Program-made: the position numbers and the translations under genes
Notes under the pieces: model-generated
Seen by the model: the letters and a program-made list of their open reading frames with translations, nothing else
Told to the model about the DNA's origin: nothing
The model's database searches: none
Assembly (NCBI GenBank): GCA_024644145.1
Contig: JAHELO010000052.1
Location: 1-8,872 of the forward strand
Source: Christiangramia sp.
Lineage (GTDB): Bacteria > Bacteroidota > Bacteroidia > Flavobacteriales > Flavobacteriaceae
Direction of reading: 5' to 3'
Length of the DNA: 8,872 bases
Shown here: positions 1-6,467 of the stretch, piece after piece
How the letters are laid out: the number at the start of each line of letters is the position of its first letter
Numbering within the stretch: position 1 is the first letter of the stretch

Positions 1-107
1 CCGGCATCCTCGGGGTCACGTTTCAGTTCGTTCTCCTCAGCTTGCTTTTGGTGGCTGTCGTCGAGCAGTACCAAGGCATTGGGCGGCTGACCCGTCGAGC
101 CTGGATC
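1..107. other. GC-rich, foreign-looking segment at the window edge
   Basis: By hand count 65 of these 107 bases are G or C (about 61%), against 23 of 60 in the neighbouring 181-240. The composition and the encoded protein both change just where RmuC homology stops. The minus-strand frame stays open and reads DPGSTGQPPNALVLLDDSH and onward, hydrophilic and unlike the RmuC tail. The plus strand is also open from base 3 (GILGVTFQFVLLSLLL and onward) until a TAA near 183, but most of that frame lies antisense to rmuC. The simplest reading is a chimeric contig end or cloning/assembly join. A real insertion or recombination junction is possible. Confidence 0.6.
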
Positions 108-1283
108 GGCTCCGGCCTGGGTTGCGATCTGGATCGCATTTTGTTTTTGTTTTTCATTCTGCCACATGCTGTCTATGGTCTTTAACACTGCCAGAAGGGT
201 AGTTGGGGTTACAATGATGATGTTCTTATCAAATGCATCACTGTACAAGCCTGGATGTTCGTTGGATGCAATTGCAAAGGCAGCTTCTATAGGTATGAAA
301 AGCAGAACAAAATCTGGACTTTCCATTTGATAAAGAGTATGGTAATTCTTGTTGCTGAGCTCATTTACCCTGTTTCGAACCGAGATCAGGTGATTCTTAA
401 GATGAGTATTTTTATCCTGGTCCTCATGTTCATTTATATACCGCTCATATGCGTTTAAAGACACTTTGGAGTCTACCACCATCTTCTTGTCTCCAGGCAG
501 GTGTATGATAACATCTGGCATTACCCTTTTACCATCCTCAGTATTAAAACTTTGCTGAACAAAATATTCACTGTCTTTTTGTAGCCCACTTCTTTCCAGC
601 ACACGCTCAAGAACCATTTCTCCCCAGTTCCCCTGCATTTTAGTATCTCCCTTTAGTGCTTTTGTAAGGTTTGTGGCATCCTCACTAATCTTTAAGCTCT
701 GTTCGTTAAGGAACTTTAATTTTTCTCCCAGTTCGGCATGCCTTTTTACTGACTCTGAATCACTTTTATTTACCTTCTCTTCAAAATCCTTGATCTTTTT
801 CTGAAGGGGATCCAGAATGTTCTCAATATTTTGCTTGTTAAGCGTAGTAAATTTTTCCGATTTCTGGTCCAGGATCTTGTTGGCGAGATTTTCAAATTCC
901 TTGGTAAACTTCTCCTGTAATTTTTCTACTTCGGCTTTCTGTTCATCATTACGTTCCTGAAGATTGTTGAATTCAGAAACTTTACGTGTCAACTGAAGGC
1001 TTAGATTATCCTTTTCTTTTCTAATTTCTTCACGCTCTCTTTCAACCTTCTCCAGATCTGCATGAGCTTCATTTTTTAACTCCTGCACTTCAGTTTTGTG
1101 ATCTTGTAAAACCTTGTCTAAATGATCTTTAAGTTCGTCTATTTGAAGTGTAAGTTGACTATTCTTTTCTTCAAGCCTTCCGGTTTCAGATTTAGATTTT
1201 AATGACGAAATAAGTTTTCCAAAGTAAATTCCTATACCTAATGCTACAAGGAATATTAGGGTGATTAAAAGATAATCATTCAT
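1..1283 (-). CDS. rmuC: RmuC family DNA recombination protein, 3' end missing or replaced
   Basis: RmuC proteins are membrane-anchored coiled-coil proteins with a nuclease-like domain, linked to limiting inversions and rearrangements at short repeats. The reading frame is open from ATG at 1283 to the window edge (about 427 codons, no stop). Residues about 4-22 form one N-terminal membrane segment (NDYLLITLIFLVALGIG). About 35-150 are charged, Glu/Lys-rich and coiled-coil-like. The conserved core follows: NWGEMVLERVLERSG from residue 219, DVIIHLPG from 257 followed by VVDSKVSLNAYERY, IPIEAAFA from 330, and TPTTLLAVLKTI from 359. Family members normally continue QAGALYDKF and then a further helical tail. 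Here the frame reaches QAGA (389-392) and then runs into an unrelated GC-rich sequence, so the natural C terminus is absent. It lies 76 bases downstream of the ABC ATPase gene on the same strand, with no terminator visible between them. Family assignment is firm; the end is not. Confidence 0.93.
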   Translation of the reverse strand, partial: MNDYLLITLIFLVALGIGIYFGKLISSLKSKSETGRLEEKNSQLTLQIDELKDHLDKVLQDHKTEVQELKNEAHADLEKVEREREEIRKEKDNLSLQLTRKVSEFNNLQERNDEQKAEVEKLQEKFTKEFENLANKILDQKSEKFTTLNKQNIENILDPLQKKIKDFEEKVNKSDSESVKRHAELGEKLKFLNEQSLKISEDATNLTKALKGDTKMQGNWGEMVLERVLERSGLQKDSEYFVQQSFNTEDGKRVMPDVIIHLPGDKKMVVDSKVSLNAYERYINEHEDQDKNTHLKNHLISVRNRVNELSNKNYHTLYQMESPDFVLLFIPIEAAFAIASNEHPGLYSDAFDKNIIIVTPTTLLAVLKTIDSMWQNEKQKQNAIQIATQAGADPGSTGQPPNALVLLDDSHQKQAEENELKRDPEDA

Positions 1284-1310
1284 GTAAATCGCGGTTTTCC
1301 CAAAGATACT

Positions 1311-1318
1311 TAAATAAG
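1311..1318 (-). promoter_or_regulatory. Possible -7 box for rmuC
   Basis: On the minus strand this reads TATCTTTG, a full match to the Bacteroidota -7 consensus TAnnTTTG, 27 bases before the rmuC ATG. No clear TTG -33 element sits 17-23 bases upstream. The gene could instead be read through from the btu operon, since no terminator is visible in 1284-1359. Confidence 0.4.
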
Positions 1319-1359
1319 ATTTTTAGAGAAGGGAGGTTTATAAAATTTCGGCAGGTTTG

Positions 1360-2151
1360 CTATTTTATTTTGAAACTAGAGGTCTTCTTGTCAAAATGTA
1401 TAAGATGTTCAGGAAATAGATCATCTAAAGCATCTGATTGAATTAATTCAGCAGGAGTTCCAGATAATGCTTTTTTATCCTTGATAATCACAAGTTTGTC
1501 GCAAAGCTGCAAGGCTAGATTGATCTCGTGTGAAGCGAAAATAATAGCCTTGTTGGTTTCTTTGCTCAAATTTTGCAGTAATTTTAGTACATAGGCCTTA
1601 TGATATAGATCTAAATGGGTGGTGGGTTCATCCAGAATTATCATAGAAGTTTCCTGGGCGAGGGCCCTGGCGATCAAAACCTTTTGAAACTGACCATCAC
1701 TTAATTCGTTGCACTTTTTATTCTTTATATTCTCAATATTCACCAATTGAATAGCATTCATAATCTTTTTAAGATCCTTTCTCGTAAGACTACCAATCCA
1801 ATTCGTGTATGGTTGTCGTCCTAAAGCAACCAATTCTATCACACTTAAATTTTTAGAAATGTTTTGCTCAGTTAGAACCAGGCTGATCTGTTTTGCCAAT
1901 TTGTCAGGCTCTGTTTTTGATAATTTAAGTTCGTTTATAAAAACCTCTCCATCAATAGGTTGAGTGATTCCGCTTAAAGTTTTTAGTAAAGTAGATTTAC
2001 CTGCGCCGTTCACACCTATTACCGCAACTAATTCGCCAGGTTTTATCTCGATATTAATATCAGATGCAACATTATTCACCACATTTTTCTTTCTATAGCC
2101 AATGCTAAGATTTAAGGTTTTAAGGACAGTATTTGAAATTTCTGCTTTCAC
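1360..2151 (-). CDS. btuD: ABC transporter ATP-binding protein, BtuD/FecE type (cobalamin import)
   Basis: This is the cytoplasmic ATPase that powers the neighbouring permease. It is 263 residues long, normal for the family. Visible motifs are Walker A GVNGAGKST (46-54), Q-loop Gln96 in LTEQN, signature LSDGQ (150-154), Walker B IILDEP (171-176), D-loop THLD (178-181) and H-loop His208 in FASHE, so all catalytic elements are intact. LSDGQ instead of LSGGQ is a mild variant. The start is GTG (2151-2149), directly abutting the permease stop TAG, which implies translational coupling. FecE, FhuC and BtuD proteins are hard to separate by sequence. Cobalamin is inferred from the divergent riboswitch-controlled BtuB-like receptor; an iron-chelate ATPase is the alternative. 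Confidence 0.9.
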   Translation of the reverse strand: MKAEISNTVLKTLNLSIGYRKKNVVNNVASDINIEIKPGELVAVIGVNGAGKSTLLKTLSGITQPIDGEVFINELKLSKTEPDKLAKQISLVLTEQNISKNLSVIELVALGRQPYTNWIGSLTRKDLKKIMNAIQLVNIENIKNKKCNELSDGQFQKVLIARALAQETSMIILDEPTTHLDLYHKAYVLKLLQNLSKETNKAIIFASHEINLALQLCDKLVIIKDKKALSGTPAELIQSDALDDLFPEHLIHFDKKTSSFKIK

Positions 2152-3183
2152 CTAAAAATTAAATTTTCTTTTCCTTACAAGTAGCCAGATCACAACTGGA
2201 GCTCCAATAAGGGAGGTAATGGCATTTATTGGTAAACTATGTTCGCTGCCCGGTAATTGAGCAATAATATCGCAGAAGAGCATTAAGATCGCTCCTCCAA
2301 ATATAACTGCCGGGACCAGGGTAATATGGTTGGCAGAGGGAATGATCTGCCTTACCAGATGTGGCACAGCTAGACCTATGAAAGCAATGGGGCCTGCGAA
2401 TGCCGTAATACTACCGGCAAGTAAACTGGTAGCGATTATAATTGCAAACCTGTTCTTTTTTATGTTTGTACCAAGACTCCTGGCATATTGTTCCCCAAGG
2501 AGGAGGGAGTTTAGATTTTTAATGCTGCCAATGCTAATAAGGAGTCCCATGATCCAGAATATCCCCAGGATAAAAACTTCTTCCCAACTTAGGTCGCCAA
2601 GACTTCCATACGACCAAAATACATACTGCTGGAGTTGAGAGGCCGGGCTAAAATATGCCAGTACACTAACTATTGCGGCCGTAAGGCTTGCGAACATTAA
2701 ACCAATAATTAAAATCGCCATGGTGTCTCTCAGTCGAATAGAGGCGAGGATAACCGCAAATAGCACAATGAGGCTGCCCAGGCTGGAGGCAATTACAAGA
2801 CTCCATTTAGAAAGGAGAATGGCTGCAAAAGAAGCTCCGAAAATTGATGCACCCATAAAAACCACCGCCACACCAAGACTCGCTCCACTACTAAGGCCTA
2901 ATACGTAAGGGCCAGCAAGGGGGTTTCTGAAAAGGGTCTGCATTAAAAGGCCGCTAACAGCAAGCCCCGAACCGGTTATAATGGCGGTGATTGCTTTTGG
3001 AAGCCTGTAGTTAATAATGATATAATTCCAGGTTTCTTTCTCAACATCCAGGCCCAAGAGGGAAGCCGTGACCTCTGTAACAGGAATATTCACAGAGCCC
3101 AGGCTAATATTGACCAGAGCAGTAATTATCACCGCAAGGAAAAGCAGGATAATAGAGAACGTATATTTTTTCTGATCCAGCAT
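2152..3183 (-). CDS. btuC: FecCD/BtuC-family ABC permease (cobalamin import)
   Basis: This inner-membrane permease is expected to work as a dimer with two copies of the ATPase and to accept substrate from the binding lipoprotein. The 343 residues are mostly hydrophobic, with about ten likely membrane helices, the first at about 8-30. Family landmarks are LPKAITAIITGSGLAVSG (61-78), NPLAGPYVLGLSSGASLG (87-104) and AFAGPIAFIGLAVPHLVR (261-278); the last is the conserved stretch near the ATPase-coupling loop. The C terminus ends in basic residues (RKRKFNF), as expected on the cytoplasmic side. Its ATG overlaps the stop of the upstream binding-protein gene by one base (TAATG), and its TAG abuts the GTG of the ATPase. 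Substrate assignment rests on context; a siderophore permease would look the same. Confidence 0.9.
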   Translation of the reverse strand: MLDQKKYTFSIILLFLAVIITALVNISLGSVNIPVTEVTASLLGLDVEKETWNYIIINYRLPKAITAIITGSGLAVSGLLMQTLFRNPLAGPYVLGLSSGASLGVAVVFMGASIFGASFAAILLSKWSLVIASSLGSLIVLFAVILASIRLRDTMAILIIGLMFASLTAAIVSVLAYFSPASQLQQYVFWSYGSLGDLSWEEVFILGIFWIMGLLISIGSIKNLNSLLLGEQYARSLGTNIKKNRFAIIIATSLLAGSITAFAGPIAFIGLAVPHLVRQIIPSANHITLVPAVIFGGAILMLFCDIIAQLPGSEHSLPINAITSLIGAPVVIWLLVRKRKFNF

Positions 3184-4316
3184 TATTTAAGTGCTTTATA
3201 GAATACAGGTTCGTGATCTATTTCTAATTCCGGATGAAAGATAGATACAAGGTCTTTTAAAATAAGATCTGGCCTCTGCGGTCCTAACTCATAGAAGAGA
3301 ATCCCGCCGGTTTCTCCCTGAGTAAGGCTTACACTATAAACATTTTTATTTTTCACGGCCTTAAACCGATGATAATGAGAAGATTCGTTGAACAATTGTT
3401 CGTAAGATGTAAACTGGCCGGAACTTACCCAGATTTCAGCATCTTCAGCTTTTTCCAGTACGCTTTCAAAAGCCAGGGAAAGGCTGCCGTCTCCCTGAGT
3501 GTCTGCATACAGATAGCGCCCATTGGCATCTTTAATGAACCGGGCCTGCCAGGAGTTTCCGTATGGCATATACCATTTATCATTATACATAGAACCGCTT
3601 ATCACTTTCGGGCTGTAGTCCGCGTTTTTTGCTAGCTCTTTAGCAGATAGATATTCGTATTTGATCTGGTTGAAAATTTTTTCTGCCTTATTTTCCTTAC
3701 CATATAAAACTCCAAAGAATTTGATCCATTCCGCCTTACCTAATGGTGTTTGTTCAGTCCAGTCGCCGTTATAAATCACGGGGATCCCGGTTTTCTGTAC
3801 CGTTTCATAACTCTTATTCGAAGCATTGATGGAGAATCCGATCACAGCATCTGGTGATAGCTCAATAAGGACTTCTGTATTGAGATCTTCATTTTGGCCT
3901 AGTTCAGAGATCTGTTGGTTGGCAATACGTGCTCTGGTCTTTGTGGAAGAAATATAGTTTAACCCGGGAAATCCAACCAGGCTATTTTCGGTCTCCAAAG
4001 CTTCTAAAGCGGGGATATGGGTGGTAGAGGTAACTATCACTTTTTTTATGGGAACTTCAATTACCTGGTCATAATGGATATCTTCGGGAACGCCAGTTCC
4101 TTGCTCTTTTAAAAGATACACTAATTCATTCTCGGCTCCTGGCCAGGGGGTCTTGACTTTTAAAATGCTGTACCCGTTAAATTTGGTGATGCTAAAGCCT
4201 TTGGCGTTTTCAATCGATAGTACCTCTCCGTCTTTCGGAATCATAGATTTTTCCCTGGTTCCGTTTTTACATGCACAGAAACCTAGCAATAGAATTATGA
4301 AATAAACATACTTCAA
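3183..4316 (-). CDS. btuF: Periplasmic cobalamin-binding lipoprotein, BtuF-like (Peripla_BP_2 family)
   Basis: This protein would bind cobalamin in the periplasm and deliver it to the permease. The signal peptide MKYVYFIILLLGFCAC has a lipobox-like FCAC, so Cys16 should be lipidated. Class III binding-protein signs follow: VIVTSTTHIPALEAL (94-107), LIELSPDAVIGF (150-161), then TGIPVIYNGDW and a long linking helix. The stretch of about 75 residues before the first fold motif is longer than in E. coli BtuF; 377 residues in total fits Bacteroidota relatives. The start is TTG (4316-4314). No in-frame ATG or GTG precedes it before a stop (TAA at 4376-4374), and the next Met (residue 25) would delete the signal peptide. 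First gene of a three-gene operon, divergent from btuB. Cobalamin over iron-siderophore is a context inference. Confidence 0.85.
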   Translation of the reverse strand: MKYVYFIILLLGFCACKNGTREKSMIPKDGEVLSIENAKGFSITKFNGYSILKVKTPWPGAENELVYLLKEQGTGVPEDIHYDQVIEVPIKKVIVTSTTHIPALEALETENSLVGFPGLNYISSTKTRARIANQQISELGQNEDLNTEVLIELSPDAVIGFSINASNKSYETVQKTGIPVIYNGDWTEQTPLGKAEWIKFFGVLYGKENKAEKIFNQIKYEYLSAKELAKNADYSPKVISGSMYNDKWYMPYGNSWQARFIKDANGRYLYADTQGDGSLSLAFESVLEKAEDAEIWVSSGQFTSYEQLFNESSHYHRFKAVKNKNVYSVSLTQGETGGILFYELGPQRPDLILKDLVSIFHPELEIDHEPVFYKALK

Positions 4317-4333
4317 GATGGAGATTTTGAATT

Positions 4334-4341
4334 CAAAAGTA
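4334..4341 (-). promoter_or_regulatory. -7 promoter box for the btuFCD operon
   Basis: The minus strand reads TACTTTTG, an exact match to TAnnTTTG, centred about 20 bases before the TTG start of btuF. The -33 region has no TTG; the nearest candidate is a TTC 17 bases upstream. The resulting leader would be only about 10 bases, too short for a riboswitch or attenuator, so no B12 sensing on this side is apparent. Confidence 0.5.
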
Positions 4342-4356
4342 AGATTATTTAGCTTT

Positions 4357-4391
4357 TTGAATCGGTAACCAGGTTAAATTGTTTAATTTCG
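4357..4391 (+). promoter_or_regulatory. Possible promoter for the riboswitch-btuBG transcript
   Basis: A TTG at 4357-4359 is followed after 24 bases by TAATTTCG (4384-4391), one mismatch from TAnnTTTG. The spacing is slightly longer than usual. A start about 7 bases further on would begin the RNA just before the riboswitch P1 stem at 4403, which is the main support. The site is weak by sequence alone. Confidence 0.35.
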
Positions 4392-4400
4392 CCATGAAGT

Positions 4401-4607
4401 TTTGGTTCAACGCCGATATTTTTCTGCGTGGATTAAAAGGGAATCAGGGCGATTTTTATTCGAAACCTGAGCTGTTCCCGCAACTGTAAGCTTTGTCCGC
4501 CTGAGGCGGATGGCTGCAATAATTCTTCATACCACTATCAGCCATTAGCAGATGGGAAGGTGAATTGCAGTACGTGAGCCAGGAGACCTGCCTGAATTTC
4601 AACCAGT
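4401..4607 (+). promoter_or_regulatory. Cobalamin (adenosylcobalamin-class) riboswitch aptamer
   Basis: The conserved blocks occur in the correct order. P1 5' strand TGGTT (4403-4407) pairs perfectly with AACCA (4601-4605). GGGAA (4439-4443) pairs with TTCCC (4475-4479), and inside it CAGG (4445-4448) pairs with CCTG (4466-4469). The core CCCGCAACTGTAAG is at 4477-4490. GATGGGAAGG (4551-4560) matches the conserved purine block, and the B12 box AGCCAGGAGACCTGCC (4577-4592) is essentially consensus. Aptamers of this family bind B12 coenzymes in the leader RNA and lower expression of the gene behind. The aptamer ends about 36 bases before the btuB ATG with no U-rich terminator between, so control of translation initiation is more likely than termination. 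Its presence is what assigns the whole locus to cobalamin. Confidence 0.95.
4496..4510 (+). repeat. GC-rich palindromic hairpin inside the riboswitch
   Basis: TCCGCC (4496-4501) and GGCGGA (4505-4510) form a perfect 6-bp stem with a TGA loop. It lies between the CAACTGTAAG core and the GATGGGAAGG block, where cobalamin riboswitches have variable peripheral helices. AGC (4489-4491) and GCT (4513-4515) could extend the helix. From memory, this palindrome resembles small dispersed repeats in flavobacterial genomes, which I cannot confirm here. No T-run follows, so it is not a terminator. Confidence 0.6.
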
Positions 4608-4614
4608 ATCGAGT

Positions 4615-4633
4615 GACTTTCGGGATAAAGGTC
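4615..4633 (+). promoter_or_regulatory. Possible RBS-masking hairpin between aptamer and btuB
   Basis: GACTTT (4615-4620) can pair with AAAGGTC (4627-4633), with one bulged G and a six-base loop CGGGAT. The 3' arm contains AAAGG, the only Shine-Dalgarno-like sequence before the ATG at 4642 (10 bases away). It is a plausible expression platform that hides the ribosome site, but the stem is short and the pairing could be chance. Confidence 0.4.
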
Positions 4634-4641
4634 TGTAGATT

Positions 4642-6465
4642 ATGAATAGAAACATCTTTTTTTTAATTGCATTTTTCTTTTGTAGCAACTTACAGATTGT
4701 TGCTCAAAATGACACCATTAACTGGCTCGATGAAGTCAGGTTAAGTGATGTTAAGCTTAAAAGCTATTCTAAAGGTCAACTAGTACAGGTGCTTGGGGAA
4801 GCGGATATTCAGAAATCTGCACCTTCTTTAACTTCTCTCCTGAAGTTCAATTCACCTTTCTTTTTTCGTGAAAACGGCCAGGGTATGGTTTCTTCGATTT
4901 CGGTAAGGGGAACAGGTGCTGCGCAAACTGCTGTAATATGGAATGGAGTGAATATAAACTCCCAGTTTACAGGTCAAACAGATTTTAATACCATAAACAC
5001 AAGAGGCTTTGAAAATATAAGTTTAAAGCCGGGCGGTGGAAGTGTGATCTATGGAAGTGGTGCTATTGGCGGCAGTGTACACCTGAATAACGTATTTCAA
5101 TTTGATGAAAAATCAAACAATAAGTTACGGCTTGGATATGGGAGTTTTGAGACTTATCAGGCTTCCTATAAAGGTAGTTTTTCAAATGATAAAACAAGTT
5201 TAAATATTGGGTTGGGAAGTGTAATGTCTGAGAATAATTACAGCTACCCACGTACCGGTGCAGTAAATGAAAATGGAGACTTTTATAATATTTCCCTCGA
5301 TGCCTCATTTGCCCACTGGATGGGTGAAAATAATATTGTGAAGTTCTATTCCAATTACTATCAGGGAGCTCGGGGATTTTCAGGTACATTGGATAGACCG
5401 TCCAGGAGTAAATATGAAGATAAAAATTCTAGAAATCTTATGGAATGGAAATACTTCATGGGAAAGTTAACCAGTAATCTCAAACTGGCCTGGATAGAAG
5501 AAGAATTCAAATATTTTGAGAACCGAAATCTCAGTAATTTTAGTGTAGGAAAGGTACAATCTGCCATCATAAAATATGATCTTGGTTATGAAATTTCTGA
5601 AAATATTAAATTAAATGTTCTGGCCGACTATAATAAAGTTACCGGGGAGGGCACCGGCATAGGGGATGCGCAGCGCAGGATTGGTGGACTTTCAGTTTTA
5701 TGGAGCCATGGATTAAATGATTTTCAATACCAATTTAGCCTAAGGCAGGAAGCTGCGGAAGGTTATGAATCACCATTACTTTTCTCTGTAGGAACTTCTT
5801 ATAAAATTACTGATGGTTATTTTATAAGGTTTAATACCTCCCGTAATTTCAGAGTGCCAACTTTCAATGATCTTTTCTGGCAGGAAGGTGGCAATGTAGA
5901 TTTGAACCCTGAAACTTCTCTACAGGCTGAAATAGGAAATGAATTTCACTTCGATGAATTAAGCTTTAATCTAACCGGGTATATTATAGATATAAATGAT
6001 TTAATACGCTGGATCCCAGATAGCACTGGAGTCTGGCGCCCTATAAATACTGCTGAAAGTTATAATTATGGCCTGGAACTATTTTCAGGTTATGAAACCA
6101 GTATGGGTGAAGGTTTTCTTTCTCTTAACGGTAGTTATGGCTATAGCCGGGCTATTGATAAGGAAACCAAAAGTCAGTTGATTTACACGCCCAAACATAA
6201 AGCCACTTTTTCCGCCGGCTACAATCTGGGAGAACTTGAATTAATTCTTCAATCTTTGTACAATGGAAGAATATATACTTCTACAGATAATGAATATGAA
6301 CTGGATGGCTACTATTTGATGAATTTAGGAATTGCATATTCAATTATGCCCGGTATTACGCTCCAAGTGAATATGGATAACCTTTTGAATAAAAAATATC
6401 AAAGTCTTCCTTCGCGAATTATGCCTGGAAGGTCTATACAAACCCACCTAACATTTAATTTTTAA
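4642..6465 (+). CDS. btuB: TonB-dependent outer-membrane cobalamin receptor, BtuB-like
   Basis: This is an outer-membrane beta-barrel that would import cobalamin using TonB energy. The 607 residues compare with about 614 in E. coli BtuB. Residues 1-22 form a signal peptide ending IVAQ. The plug domain spans roughly 30-150 and shows ISVRG (86-90), NGVNIN (101-106) and GSGAIGGSVHL (138-148). DEVRLSDV (30-37) is a possible TonB-box region. The rest is alternating aromatic barrel strands with NFRVPTFNDLFW, LNPETS and NLLNKKYQ, typical of late receptor strands, and a C-terminal Phe for barrel assembly. There is no N-terminal carboxypeptidase-like domain and no SusD partner, so it is not a polysaccharide SusC. 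The cobalamin riboswitch directly upstream supports the substrate. It is 2 bases from the next gene, so the two form an operon. Confidence 0.9.
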   Translation: MNRNIFFLIAFFFCSNLQIVAQNDTINWLDEVRLSDVKLKSYSKGQLVQVLGEADIQKSAPSLTSLLKFNSPFFFRENGQGMVSSISVRGTGAAQTAVIWNGVNINSQFTGQTDFNTINTRGFENISLKPGGGSVIYGSGAIGGSVHLNNVFQFDEKSNNKLRLGYGSFETYQASYKGSFSNDKTSLNIGLGSVMSENNYSYPRTGAVNENGDFYNISLDASFAHWMGENNIVKFYSNYYQGARGFSGTLDRPSRSKYEDKNSRNLMEWKYFMGKLTSNLKLAWIEEEFKYFENRNLSNFSVGKVQSAIIKYDLGYEISENIKLNVLADYNKVTGEGTGIGDAQRRIGGLSVLWSHGLNDFQYQFSLRQEAAEGYESPLLFSVGTSYKITDGYFIRFNTSRNFRVPTFNDLFWQEGGNVDLNPETSLQAEIGNEFHFDELSFNLTGYIIDINDLIRWIPDSTGVWRPINTAESYNYGLELFSGYETSMGEGFLSLNGSYGYSRAIDKETKSQLIYTPKHKATFSAGYNLGELELILQSLYNGRIYTSTDNEYELDGYYLMNLGIAYSIMPGITLQVNMDNLLNKKYQSLPSRIMPGRSIQTHLTFNF

Positions 6466-6467
6466 TC

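Noticed and set aside
255..458. Plus-strand 67-codon ORF
   Set aside because: It lies wholly antisense to the well-conserved rmuC coding sequence and has no recognisable domain or start signals.
2330..3635. Plus-strand ORFs at 2330-2638, 2720-2908 and 3369-3635
   Set aside because: They are antisense shadows of the permease and binding-protein genes, whose frames carry clear family motifs.
4496..4510. Intrinsic terminator
   Set aside because: The stem is GC-rich but no T-run follows, and it lies inside the aptamer, upstream of the B12 box.
5063..5570. Minus-strand ORFs of 108 and 69 codons inside the receptor gene
   Set aside because: They are opposite the barrel-coding frame of btuB and have no protein-like features.
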